Positions 45,354 to 56,373 of a stretch of 64,000 nt of DNA are shown in pieces. The DNA lies in NCBI RefSeq assembly GCF_013426205.1, contig NC_089425.1, forward strand, positions 3,410,001-3,474,000, given 5' to 3'. The notes beneath the pieces were generated by a model. It saw only the letters and a list, made by a program, of their open reading frames with translations, was not told the origin of the DNA and searched no databases. The stretch comes from Metarhizium brunneum. Taxonomy: Eukaryota > Ascomycota > Sordariomycetes > Hypocreales > Clavicipitaceae. The position numbers and the translations under genes were made by a program. Numbering within the stretch: the first letter of the stretch is position 1; each line of letters opens with the position of its first letter.

Positions 45354-46589
45354 GGTTTAAATTGACAACGTTGTAGCTGTTTGAGAAACTTGGACGAGGA
45401 ATGGTTGTTGATGCTTGGGGGACCAAGCTGTTGAGCCTCATGGCAGCAGTCTTATATGCTTATTCCATGGTGGGGAAAACCGTCCGTTTGCAAAAGCAAG
45501 GCCGGCTAACAAGAAGCAATGTCGTTATGTTGTTGGTCAGACCATTGTGTTCTAATGGTGAATCAAGACCGACTACATAGCTCACGGTTAGCATACATAC
45601 GCACCCAAGTGGAACTATATCAAATAGGACCACCATAGTAATACATATAATAGGCAGCAGTTACAGCCTGAGGACTTGCGTGCCGTTTCGGTCCTGATGC
45701 ATAAACTACTACTCTTGGCTCCGAATTGGGCATCATGCTGCGCGTCTACTGGGCAGATGTTGTACGACGAACTCTGATGAACGCGTGGCTCCCCATCGTC
45801 AGCTTGTGCATCATGCCGTGTCACTGGCATCTCTCTGGGGCACAAGACCCGATATCGGGCTGATTGAATGCAGTTTCCAGGATACAATCCTCATCGCGGA
45901 CTTGTTCCGGTAGTCTCCATATATCGGCAGTTAGAACCGGTCGAGACTGTATTCGGCCCTCCCTGCAGCTCATGGGACATGTATGGGGCTTTGCTTACGA
46001 GGGAGATATTCCTTTGTGTTGGTGGTGGACGTTGTCTTGGATATCTGGCGGGCAAACGAGAAACCTCGGGATTCAAAAGCTATAACCGTGGCATGAAGGA
46101 CGAGACAGACGGACATCTGGACTCTACAATGGAGGAATGATCTATTTGAGTTTATAGTATGACACAAAGTCGTGTGGTTTAACTGGTTATCTGGAAACAC
46201 TTATCAATGAGTATATTTCTTATTCAAGTCATCAAGCACCCTAGGTTCTTATTATCACAGCTCGCAGAACTATCACCGAGGCTAATCAAGGAGAGTAGGG
46301 AATTCACGTAGGCAAGTTAACAGACCAAGATATTTTAGAATATACTATCACCATACTCTATTTATCCTAGACTCTTTTCGTTTTATTTTTATATCCTAAC
46401 ATAAACGCAGTCACATATTCCAATACCCCTGTGATTTTGCCAAACGAACAAGCCCCCTGCCCAAAACCAGCGCTGCCATCACTGGGAGGGTATAAGGATT
46501 AGGCCTCAGCCTCCCATAACCTGTAAATGCCAGAGTTGACCTGCTTGGTCGCCAGTTTCAGCCTTGTAATATACGCGTAACGAAGGCCG
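45354..46589. other. intergenic, increasingly A+T-rich
   Basis: About 1.2 kb with no gene. TATA box of the left gene at 45451-45456. From 46140 to 46440 the sequence is strongly A+T-rich with many TA steps, as in sequence worn by repeat-induced point mutation, but no repeat partner was visible. Confidence 0.35.
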
Positions 46590-47025
46590 TCAAATGTTCT
46601 GCGCCAGTCAGCGACCCAAGTTGCTACAGATGTAAAAGCACCCGATGACTTACGCAGGCAAAAGACTTGAATGCTCCGCTAACACAAACCCTGTTGCTTC
46701 CCTCCCTACGCGTTCCCCTGCAGTTGGTATCCGTGAAGAAAGCACAGCGAGTGTCACCACCCACGTATATGCTTCCCGGTACAACCATGTTACCGTCACA
46801 GTTGGCGTGGTGATCGCCGCCGTTGGTGTACTGGGTGCAGCTCGCGCCCGAGTCGCCCCCAGCGAGGTTGTGGCACGTTTTGGAGTCGCTGCCTTCGTAG
46901 TACCTGTATGCGCCGTCGTCGTGGACTCGGCAGTCGCTGATGTAACGGTAGCTCGTTACGTCCCATGCATAGGAGAAGCCAGCGAGGGCTGACACAGCTA
47001 CAAGACTGGTTGAGAAAAGCTTCAT
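46590..47025 (-). CDS. small secreted cysteine-rich protein, eight cysteines
   Basis: A 126-residue secreted protein. Exon 1 (47025-46654) encodes all but the last two residues; a 55-bp intron (46653-46599, GTAAGT donor, CGCAG acceptor) precedes a 9-bp exon (46598-46590) that reads Asn-Ile-stop. Without splicing the frame would add VSHRVLLHL. Signal peptide: MKLFSTSLVAVSALAGFSYA. The mature part is Gly/Asp/Tyr rich with eight cysteines (DCRV, TCHN, SCTQ, NCDG, RCAF, NCRG, VCVS, ACN), enough for four disulfides, and no long hydrophobic stretch. The minus-strand TATAA at 47135-47139 lies 110 bp upstream. It is effector-like by size and composition, but no family is recognised; antimicrobial or surface roles are possible. 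Confidence 0.78.
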
Positions 47026-50000
47026 GATGATGATTATCTTCTAAGAGGACCGAATGCTTTGTGTATGCGAAGGATGGATTGAAAAATCGTCATGGAGAAA
47101 GACTTCCTCTGTCACGAGGTAGTGGACATGGTTCTTATAGTCCGTCCACATTGGCATGAACAAGTCGTCGATATTGGGGGTTATCGCTGGTGTGACATGT
47201 GCCGGAAGTACATGCCAAGCGTGATTCTCTGATGTTTGCTCGGCCAATGCCCTTCTTGTCGATGGGAGACCGCCAGCAAGGTGGCTTTGTCACCATGATA
47301 CGTGGGTACTGATACCCCATGATATTCCTAATGGTATCTATCCGATTCCTCCAATCGATGCCACGGTATCATCACTCTTTGTAAGCCCCTATCCTAAATT
47401 ATAGCAGGGATAGTCTGCGGTGTTTACGGAGGCTGCTGCCGCTTGTCAAGTACAGCGGGTTATACAACCCGGCCGCAGCATCAAACCTATCGAAACACCG
47501 GGGTTTACAAGCCAGGCATTAGCTTTGTAATGGTATCAATACAGCGTGTGGGACAAGGCCATAAAGAGGGACTGTTACCTCCAAGTCAACTCCACGATCC
47601 TAGTGGGGATGCAACGCAGAATGCAGAATTCTCGCCGCTTGCTGCCTAGTATCTACCCCTGGTTCATAGATGCCCATTTGAACTACCGTTTGGGAATATA
47701 TCCACTCGACTTCTCGTATCTTGGACTACGCGGCTAAGTCTTACTCTACCACGACTATTGCTCCCACTGTTTGAGCCACTGCATCAACACTTCTACATGG
47801 GTGGGAGGTTTCTGGTTTCTGCACCAACTCTTTGGGCAAATGAAGTTTCTTGAGTATCGTATTTCCCTAGCTAGAACAGATAGTAGGTTAGATTCTATGT
47901 ATGCTCTAGACTAGACTTCAGCATCAGAAATAACTATGGTTATTAGGCATTCAGAAAGTGATACTCTCTTCTGAGTCTTGTCTGCCAACTCAATCTACAG
48001 GATTCAAGCCACTATGCCTCGCCCCAATTTACTCATCGGCCCACCGAATCGCTTATTTTCGCCGCTTTGGGAAATAAACCAACAGCCGATGTCGCATAGA
48101 GGTGCGGGCTGGCATGAGAGTCCGGAGCCTGCCAGGCAAGGGACTAGGAGAGTGGCATTGGGTATGCGATCTGCCTATTCAGGTCGAATCCATCAAGGTT
48201 ATGAATACCAACAGTTCTACTGGGATCTGATCCTATCGCATCGACTCGTTCGGATGTACTCAGACACGCGCACGGATACAAGAACGGCCGGACTACTTTC
48301 GGACGCCTGGCAATGGTGGAACAGCTCCATCCATTCTACATGAGGGATTTGTTGGTCCTTGGATCTAAAATTTCAGGTCTTCTATAAAGGCTTGCTTTAT
48401 AAAACTTGACAAGAAAGTGGATGCCATGGCGTAACAGTGCAACTGCAAAAAAAGGACCCAGAGATATTCCCATCCAGGAAGTGACCGAAGTTGAAGTTGC
48501 ATTTTTCTCGTTATCAATTTTTAAGCTGAAGGACACTCACTTAGTGATGAAATGTCAAATATACAATATCTGAACAAGTATATGTGCAAGGTGTCACAAA
48601 CGAAATGGTTCAGACTGAAGCCTTCTGTCTCGCCGTCAGGACTACGAGTATACCGGCTGCTGTCGCAGGTAACTCTACGACGAAGGGGTATATATTTGAG
48701 GACTAAACAAAATCATTGCGAGACTTTGAAATGAATAATACCAATTTCATTACCGGTGTGTTTATGATGCTCTTCCGCGGTAGCAAAGAAAATTACAACT
48801 TTCGTCAATAGCTCTCTCTATAGTGGTTCAGGGGCGGGGCTGACGGTGGTAATTTTTGGACTGGAAAATGTATTGTTTCCTCAGTTAGCTGTCTGCCCAG
48901 TTTATAACAAGATCTAGTGTTTCTCATTAAACACTTGGGCTCTAGTTTTGTTCTAGGCGACTCGAGTAAAGAGGTACTATTTGTCTATGTAGGAGCCCAG
49001 CAAGCTTCTCGGCGGCAAGAAAAGTTTGCAGCGCCACCAGAAATACATTAGACCCAAAAGCTTAATTTGCTGTATTCTAGAAGAGATTGACGAGGCAAGA
49101 ATCAAGATTCTTCAACTGAGCCGCGATAAATATCCACGTATAAAATGCCGCGAACCTTGTTTCTCTCTCGGGCGTCATGACTCCATCTTTGTAGGCTGTC
49201 CATTTTACGGCAACCCCAAACTGTACGAAATGTTTCTCATAGCAGTTGATACCTGTCTTAAAATGGTGGCCATGCATGTCGACATTGTGGAGGGCCAGAC
49301 ACGCCGACCAGGGACACCGTGGCTTCATTGGCAGTATCGTGACTTGCTCGTTAGTGACGATGAGATATAGATCAAGGTAGTTTTTTTTAGCCATCTGCAA
49401 TGTTTGCCCGCACGGCAAGTGATCTTGCTCTGGCTTGCATGTAAATGGCTTTTCTGAATGCGACGTCTGCGCTCGTTGTGTCCAAGCTTGAGTGTGTTGC
49501 CAGCGTAGCCTGATATGTTCCGAGGACTCAACATCATTACTTTCCGTTGCTAGTCCCGCCACATAACATCCCATTAATGGACGTTAACCCGGAGTGGTAT
49601 GACCATTTGTGCAGCGAGGTCTTGTACTTTCGGTGGCAGGCTCGGGACCTCGATTGCACCGCTTACCCTTAGGCGAAGAGAGTAAATTGGCAAGTACCCC
49701 GTGTTCGAGGCTGAAGGCTCCGAACACAAAAGGTCCCAATTTATAAAGGCGAACGTCGGTCTAACACATGGCCGCATGTCTGCTGCACACTTTCTCAGGA
49801 CGGTGCAACCAGACAAACCCCGCAGTCAGAGAAGGCGTGTCCCAATTCGCGGGTCTGTAACTTATCGAGTAATGTTGAATTGAGAGCCGGTTTGTAAAAC
49901 TGGACGTTTTTAGGCGAATATCCAGGTCTGTGGCTACGCGCAACTCCATCAGGGCACGCCAATTGTGGCTTCTAATGAACCTCCAATGTTGCAAAAGAGA

Positions 50001-50091
50001 AGAGGGTCGAGGGATGCGTTCATGCCAGATTCAACCAAGACAAGCCGCAGAAGCAACGCCGCGCCGAGACTCGACACAGGCTTTGTCGCAA
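47026..50091. other. 3-kb gene-poor A+T-rich stretch
   Basis: No supportable gene. Open frames at 47978-48343 (plus) and 49026-49370 (plus) / 49077-49574 (minus) have no domains, start context or consistent introns; the latter two overlap on opposite strands. Base composition shifts to A+T, with T and A runs, unlike the flanking coding blocks. I looked for transposase or reverse-transcriptase motifs on both strands and saw none. Confidence 0.4.
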
Positions 50092-50564
50092 TCAGCCAGA
50101 CTTGGCAATCTTTTGACTACACTTCTTCTCATAAGACTCCAACAGGTGGCGCGAGTCGTTGTCAAGAGTTTCCGCGCCTCCATTCTCCAATGCCCTCTTG
50201 ACCAAGTCAGCCCCTTCTTGGTACCGACGGAAAAAGTACAGCTCCTCGACTGCGTGAATGAGCTCCTGGGTGCGCATTTTATTCGTGCCGGGCTGCAGAG
50301 GCAGCGTTACATGTTTATAAATCTACGAGCATAGTAGTCAGATTCATGGACTCAACCAAGAGCTCACAAGCCAATTCACGGGGCTTATGAGGGAGTCGTG
50401 GCGTAGCTTACCTCGCCGTTTTCAACGCGAACACGGTACTCCCGCTTCACAGCCTGAAAATCCGCCTCCGACTGGCCGGTCCTGTCGGCCTTTTTCTTGG
50501 TGACGTCGACTTCGTCATCGGAGATTTCAATGTTGAGAATGCCGTTGTCTTCGTCGTCGTCCAT
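50092..50564 (-). CDS. small acidic/helical protein, 127 residues, unidentified
   Basis: Exon 1 50564-50412, intron 50411-50323 (GTAAGC...CGTAG), exon 2 50322-50092. The N-terminus is acidic (MDDDEDNGILNIEISDDEVD) with ILNIEI followed by SDDE, a SUMO-interacting-like hydrophobic plus acidic pattern. A basic spacer (TKKKADRT) and a strand-rich part (KREYRVRVENGEIYKHVTLP) follow, then three helices: TQELIHAVEELYFFRRYQEG, ADLVKRALENG and HLLESYEKKCSQKI, reminiscent of one or two TPR-like helical hairpins. No signal or membrane span. The name and role are unknown to me. The ATG at 50564 (CCATGG on the other strand) is the first in frame. A MITE-like element begins about 110 bp upstream. Confidence 0.75.
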
Positions 50565-50671
50565 GGCGGTGGTGCGCGTGAATGAGGAAGATTTTTGCGG
50601 TGAGGTTTTGTTTCTTGGCCCCACTGGGTTAGACACGGGTTGTCAGTTGCTACCTTGTACTTGTGATGCAC

Positions 50672-50914
50672 CAGCTAATGATGAATTGCTCGGCGGGCTC
50701 ACTCGTTTTGCTAGGTGCGCTCACGCACCAACAGGTACCTAAATATTAGGTTATATATTATAATATATTTTATAATAGGTAAATATACTATAATATAAAT
50801 TATCTCTTTAGAAGATAAGAAGAGTTTAAATACATACGATACATACTTACCTACTGAGGGGGGTGAGCGCACCTAGCAAAAAGAGTGAGCCCGCCGAGCA
50901 ATTCACAGCTAATG
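50672..50914. mobile_element. MITE-like element with 43-bp terminal inverted repeats and 9-bp TSD
   Basis: Left arm 50682-50724 and right arm 50863-50905 are inverted copies matching at 42 of 43 positions; the arms are G+C-rich (starting TGAATTGCTCGGCGGG). The 138-bp core is extremely A+T-rich and non-coding. Immediately outside both arms lies the direct repeat CAGCTAATG (50672-50680 and 50906-50914), a target-site duplication. Long arms plus a 9-10-bp duplication are typical of Mutator-like (MULE) DNA transposons, and the length (about 225 bp) and lack of coding mark it as a non-autonomous MITE. It lies in the promoter of the 127-residue gene. Confidence 0.85.
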
Positions 50915-52602
50915 GGCGCATTGTAATGGAGTTGGTGTCTTCCAGTCTGCTAATTAGAGCCTAGTTGGTCTCTGAATGCCAACATCGATGAAAACATGGC
51001 GACATCAATTGAATTACAGTGTAAATAAATTGCGCGGCAGTTGCCGCCATAGGTTGCTAGCTGGCACACTCAATACAGACACGCTATCTCAATGCAGTAA
51101 TTGTAAGCACAGAGCTGGAATAATTTTGTAACTTTTGTAGGGTCCCCTTTTATTCTCCTGTCTCACAGCTTCGACAATTGACTGAAATATAGTGCATTCT
51201 GATCCAGGCTCCCGTGCAAGTTTTGTCGACATGGATGGATGCGGTGAGATGTAAAGTGGTGGGAAAGAGGTGTTGGTGTTGGCTCCCAATATCATCAGGA
51301 GTAAGACGGGAACGAAAATCATATTTGCACTGGGTAAAGACACCTCTTGATCCTAGCTGGGCTTTTAGAGAGAAATCTAATGATTCGAGTCGTATCATCC
51401 CAACGCTAGAAGAGTTCGGTATTGGCGCCACCTACCGAACGGGACGACTCACAGTCTTCAAACACAATTACTTGGATGTATTGTCCGGAAAGTGACAGCT
51501 CTTGCTAGTTCTGGGACTTTGGTCTAAATAAGCCTCTCTGTCTTCTTCACATCATTGGAGATGGGCCTCAATTTTGTCGCCCATTTGTCTTTCTTTTCAC
51601 GTCTTTCTTGCCTCCATAGACCCGAGAGGGCACTACTGGTTTCCTTGTTTCCCTGTTCTTTTGTTTTCTTTTTCTAACAAGTCGGCAGTTTTGTTGTTTG
51701 AAGTTTCTCTGCAACCTAAGCTCTATGAAGGCTCGGGATTGCCAAAAGTACGCGCTCGACAAATGGAGGGCATATGCAACAACGAAAATAAACCAAGACA
51801 CCATCCTGAGTAGCAGTGAGGACGCGAGTCCCCCGTTTATTAGACTAGGGGTCTCTCAAACCTCCCAGCAGCAACTTTTCATTTCTCGGTACCGCGAACC
51901 GCATCGGGCGTTGCGCATTGTTCGCTCCCGCAGTTTGCAGTGACATGTCAGCACCCTCTCTGCACAGGAATGCACCGTCTCGCAAGGAGATGCCAGAACC
52001 GATATACATGATGTGTCATATTGCTGTAGCTGAAGCCGCTTGATCCGATAAATGGGTCGTCTAATGTCAAGTGCTGTCCGCCTGGCACAATACCATGAAA
52101 GCATTACCAGCTTCGTTGCATCGTCTCGATACCAACTCGGCCAGTCACTTACAGCCAGTTGCAATTATCTGCGTGTTATTGTATTGGGCCGTGCCGAACT
52201 TCCGAACCTGCAGCCCGGAGCTTTATCCTGATTGGAGAACTGTCAAGGCCCTGGTATGTTCGCGCAAGCCACTACACCATAGAGGTTCTCACTGGCGATG
52301 TCCAACAGATACCACATCCGGGCTTTGTCATCTGCAAGTACACACTAACATATTGCTGTGTCTAACACACCCAATACGAGATGCTTCGGTACCTCACTTT
52401 TGTGTAGGTTTTGCCCCCAGCCCTCTTCCTGTACTGGAAAAGGATGCTTATGGCTTCTAATAGTCAAAGAAAAGTTTTTTTTTCAGCTTGCGTCTATATA
52501 ACTATGTAGTAGGTCCTATTCGGTTTCTTCCATGCGTAGAGCAATCGCAGAAAGGTATTCCCCTCATTCCTTTGATCGCGGATTGAGAAATCGTCGCCCA
52601 CC
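50915..52602. promoter_or_regulatory. intergenic region ending in the ZIP promoter
   Basis: About 1.7 kb without a gene. A TATATAA box at 52495-52501 is 102 bp upstream of the ZIP transporter ATG. A T-run pyrimidine tract occurs at about 51585-51690. No ACCTTRAAGGT-type zinc-response element was recognised by eye. Confidence 0.4.
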
Positions 52603-53769
52603 ATGGCTGACGCTGGCTCTTCCTTCAACGCCAGCTCAGTCGACCTCGACAACACTCCTCTAGTCGACATCATCTGCTACCTGAACGGCAGTGGCAATGC
52701 CTACGACAACAGGCTAGGCTTGCACATTGCTTCCATTTTTGTCATTCTCGTCGTCTCGACGGCGGTCACCTTCTTCCCCGTCCTGGCAACCCGTATTCGG
52801 CGCCTGAAAATCCCCTTGTCCGCCTACCTCTTTGCTCGGTATTTCGGCGCCGGCGTCATCATCGCGACCGCATTTGTGCATCTCCTCGACCCGGCCTACG
52901 CGGCCATCGGCCCCAACACCTGCGTCGGCCTGACGGGGGGGTGGTCGACGTACTCCTGGCCGCCGGCCATCGCCCTGTCGTCCGCCATGATCATCTTCCT
53001 CGTGGACTTCATCGCAGAGTACTACGTCGAGAAGAGGTACGGGCTCGTCCACGCCGAGGTTGAAAACATCATCACCGACGCATCCGGGGCCAATGGCAAC
53101 GGCGCTCACGGCGCTCACGGCGCTCACGGCTCCCACTTGCATCTGCACTCGGCGGATCAAGATGACCGGCCGAAGGGCGCGAGACGTGCGCCCGCTGCAG
53201 TCAGGAGCGAGAAGTATGACAGCGACCTGGAGGAGCTGACGCATCTCACGGGCGATTCCGAGGAAATCCACCGCGCGTTCCAGTCGCAAATCTCGGCCTT
53301 TCTGGTGCTCGAGTTTGGCGTCATCTTCCACAGCGTCATCATCGGCCTCAACCTAGGCGTGGCTGGGGGCAGCGACTTCAACACCCTCTTCCCCGTCCTC
53401 GTGTTCCACCAGTCGTTTGAGGGCCTGGGCATCGGCGCTCGTCTCAGCGTCATCCCGATTCCTACGAGGTGGAGGTGGTTGCCCTGGGCGCTTTGCTTGG
53501 CCTACGGGCTGACGACGCCCATTTCCATTGCCATCGGCTTGGGACTGCACAATACCTACAGCGGCAGCTCGTACACTGCCAATGTCGTCTCTGGCGTGCT
53601 GGACTCGGTCTCGGCTGGGATTCTCATCTACACGGGGCTGGTGGAGATGCTCGCGCGCGACTTTCTCTTCAATCCGCACCGTACCAATAACAAGAAGCGT
53701 CTGGCGCTTATGCTTGTGTCGCTGTATCTTGGGTGTGGTATTATGGCTTTGGTTGGGCGATGGGCGTGA
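52603..53769 (+). CDS. ZIP-family zinc transporter (Zrt1/Zrt2-like)
   Basis: A single-exon 388-residue, eight-TM ZIP transporter, expected at the plasma membrane to take up Zn2+ (or Fe2+). TM1 LHIASIFVILVVSTAVTFFP, TM2-3 with RYFGAGVIIATAFVHLLDPA (conserved His) and AIALSSAMIIFLVDFIAEYY. The cytosolic loop between TM3 and TM4 is His-rich: three 9-bp DNA repeats (from 53101) encode GAHGAHGAHGSHLHLH, a metal-sensing stretch. TM4 GVIFHSVIIGLNLGV and TM5 VFHQSFEGLGIGARL carry the metal-binding H-S-x3-G and H-Q-x2-E-G signatures. The TM8 end (LVSLYLGCGIMALVGRWA) fits fungal Zrt proteins. The ATG at 52603 sits in CACCATGG and a TATATAA box lies 102 bp upstream. Confidence 0.96.
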   Translation: MADAGSSFNASSVDLDNTPLVDIICYLNGSGNAYDNRLGLHIASIFVILVVSTAVTFFPVLATRIRRLKIPLSAYLFARYFGAGVIIATAFVHLLDPAYAAIGPNTCVGLTGGWSTYSWPPAIALSSAMIIFLVDFIAEYYVEKRYGLVHAEVENIITDASGANGNGAHGAHGAHGSHLHLHSADQDDRPKGARRAPAAVRSEKYDSDLEELTHLTGDSEEIHRAFQSQISAFLVLEFGVIFHSVIIGLNLGVAGGSDFNTLFPVLVFHQSFEGLGIGARLSVIPIPTRWRWLPWALCLAYGLTTPISIAIGLGLHNTYSGSSYTANVVSGVLDSVSAGILIYTGLVEMLARDFLFNPHRTNNKKRLALMLVSLYLGCGIMALVGRWA

Positions 53770-55454
53770 GCGTCTGTGATGGTTTGGGGGTGAGACGGAA
53801 GAAGCAAAGCTATGGCTCTAGCTTACAGGTGCAGATGGCTATGTTCTTCATGTCGGTGACTTGTTTGTCATTTTTGTTAATTTGAGGCGGAGAGGATGAA
53901 ATTCGGCTGCTCGCTCTCAAAAGACTGGACACCCAATTCAGTAAATATCCAAGGAATACCTTGCAGTTTCACTCCTGAAGCTAGGAAAATATACTTGATA
54001 ATACCCTCTGAATGTTTCTCAAGGCGTGGCACTGGTCAAAGCCTCAATACGGCTACTGCCTACACGTTTCTGTTCCTTCCTTCGGCTTTTCATCCTCAAG
54101 GTTCGCGTTTGTTAAGCAGAAACGGTTATATAGTTTGATATGCAGAGATTTGTAGGTACGTGCCGCCGCCCATCTCCAAAAATAGAGGTGATAAGTAAAC
54201 AAGAGACTGGAGGAATTAATATAAGCAGATAAAGAACGGGAAAAGAGAACGAGAGAGGAACTTGCAGGGGAAGAAGAGCCCATAGAGTGAACGTTAAGAC
54301 AGGCTGAGAAACCTTCCGCGGATGACAAATAGGGAACACATAACCTCTACAAATTTGTAGAGAAAGGTGTCCCTGCCATCTTTTTTTAAAATTAGGCATA
54401 TCTTGTAAGAATACAGACCGAGGACTGGGAGCACCGTGGTGTGTCATTGATTCGCCTGCGACAAACACAAAGCATCGGTTCCGGAAGATGCCAGCCGGCC
54501 AACAAGTGAAAAGCAACCCAGTTCAACAGAGGAACAGTGTACCATGATGAACAAATAGATGATATGGTGTAAATGGATTTGAAATATTCGGAATGCCCAA
54601 AATGCCCCTTACACCCGCGGCACCACGGCGAACAGACAAGGTCTGTCGTGCTGATTGGGATGCCCAGCATTACAATCGTGACTTTGCATGCTGTCAGGAA
54701 ATAGGTATGCACCTAAAAAAAGAAAAACACGTGTCAAAAGAGACCTCCCAATTCAGGAGAGACAGGAGGTCTCCAAAGAGAAAAACAATAGAATTCCGCA
54801 ATCTTCCTCCGATGGCCGATGTGAAAGCCATACATGATACACCTGAGGCAAAACTTGGCTCGCTGCCCCGATACGCAATCATCCAGAAAGATCTGACACC
54901 AAGGCAAGTACTTGGCCGTCTGTGAGTGAAATGCCAAGGGGTTGGGTTGGTTCGAGCTCGGGTCGTTTGTTGGGCCATGTATGCGACCTGACCATGCGGT
55001 CGCCAAGATGAGCTGCGGCACTCGACTACAATGAAAATGCAAACCAACACCGTTGGGAATTGCAAGAGCTGACCGGCGCACAGGACAAAATGCAGGCCAC
55101 GAGGTAGTTTCGCTGCGACCCCGTGGGAGGGTTTTGTGACGCTGCTTATACCAACTGTGTCCGAATGCCGAATTTGCGTCATGCAACAAACAGAACACAA
55201 AAGACGGCGATGTTTTGCCACAACTTCCGAAGCAGGAGAGCCAAGCATGATGCGTCTTTGTTGCCGGTGTGAGTCGGAATGCTCAGCGCTGGCACGGCCA
55301 GAGAGCGTGGCAAGGCAGCTATAAGTAAGGCCGCTTGCCCTCTTCTTGAACAGAAGCAAGCAAGCACATTCAGCATCATTTCCGATCCCATCACTTCAAA
55401 CACTCTAAACAACACTCATCAATTTCAAAGACTCAGTCTTCTTCCTTCGCCACC
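53770..55454. other. gene-free stretch with the knottin-gene promoter
   Basis: About 1.7 kb with no supportable gene. A TATAAG box at 55320-55325 is 130 bp upstream of the knottin-like gene ATG, followed by a long A/C-rich leader (55345-55450) of the kind found before highly expressed secreted proteins. Confidence 0.45.
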
Positions 55455-55840
55455 ATGAAGTTCGGTGTAGTCATCCTCGCCCTCTCTGCCACCGCCATGG
55501 CCTACGAGAGTCTTACCCCCCGAGACGAGGGTCTTGCTCCCCGAGACGATCAGTGCAAGGTAAGAACAGCACCTCTGCCGCCTTGCCATACGAAATCTTA
55601 CTAATAGAAATTGTATAGAAAAATGGTGAAAAGTGTCGTCGCGAAGAAGTACGTTATAAATCCCTTTGGTAGGGAAAACCTCCGCTGCTAACCAACGACT
55701 AGTTCTGCTGCAGCAAATTCTGCGAAGTGTGGGAGAACCAGACTGAGGTGAGTATTGAAACAGCCTTTTCTTGGAAGGCCGTCAGAACACTGACCAGACG
55801 GTATCAGGGAACCTGCAAGGATATGCCTCATAAGAACTAG
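55455..55840 (+). CDS. secreted knottin-like cysteine peptide precursor
   Basis: A 70-residue precursor from four tiny exons: 55455-55559, 55619-55648, 55703-55747 and 55808-55840. All three introns are phase 0 with GTAAGA, GTACGT and GTGAGT donors. Signal peptide MKFGVVILALSATAMA; then a short acidic propeptide with a doubled unit (LTPRDEG, LAPRDD); then a mature region of about 38 residues with six cysteines spaced C-x6-C-x5-CC-x3-C-x9-C. That is the inhibitor cystine knot pattern found in channel-blocking, protease-inhibiting and antimicrobial peptides. Which of these it does cannot be read from sequence. The Arg-Asp pairs may be processing sites. A TATA box lies 130 bp upstream and the ATG is in CACCATGA. 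No other gene of its kind is in the window. Confidence 0.85.
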
Positions 55841-56373
55841 GCCGCTCGCAAGATCGTGCCAGTGGCAGAGACTAGCCAGAGTCTTCATTGCAGTTATGGA
55901 TCAGGATTTTGCTATTTTTGAGAAATAGACACGGCTGTGCCGTTTCGTTTTGTTTTTGTTGTGTTTTTGTTTTGACAGTTGCGTATCGAGGTGAATAAAA
56001 CACGGAGGAAAACCCCACATTCGTTTGCGATGCCCGTCGTGATGCTAGCCTGGAGTACGCAGTAGCGGGCATGGCAATTCCGTCTCTATTCAAGTGTGAC
56101 CGTGAAGATTGTGCATGACATGCCCCAGCTTTCATTGTGTCGCTTTCCAATCTCTTGCGAGGCTTTCGCAGTGGAGAGTTGTAATAGTATTGCTTCTTCC
56201 GTAATGTGTGGTGAGACGGACACCCTTCACAGAAAAGTCCAAAGTTGATGGGAAGCCAGAAAGAGGAACCCGAACCTGGGGAATAAAGTATGTCTTTTAT
56301 ATATAGTAGTGGCTCAAGGCAATCTTCAATCCTGGTGCATAGTCGCGGACAAGCATTTTGGGTGAAACCAGAG
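55841..56373. other. convergent 3' flanks
   Basis: A 533-bp gap between the stops of the knottin-like and nucleotidyltransferase-like genes. GTGAATAAAACACGG near 55991 resembles a polyadenylation region. No gene seen. Confidence 0.35.

Noticed and set aside
49026..49574. Overlapping open frames on both strands in the A+T-rich stretch
   Set aside because: No signal peptide, domain, codon bias or start context; the two overlap on opposite strands.
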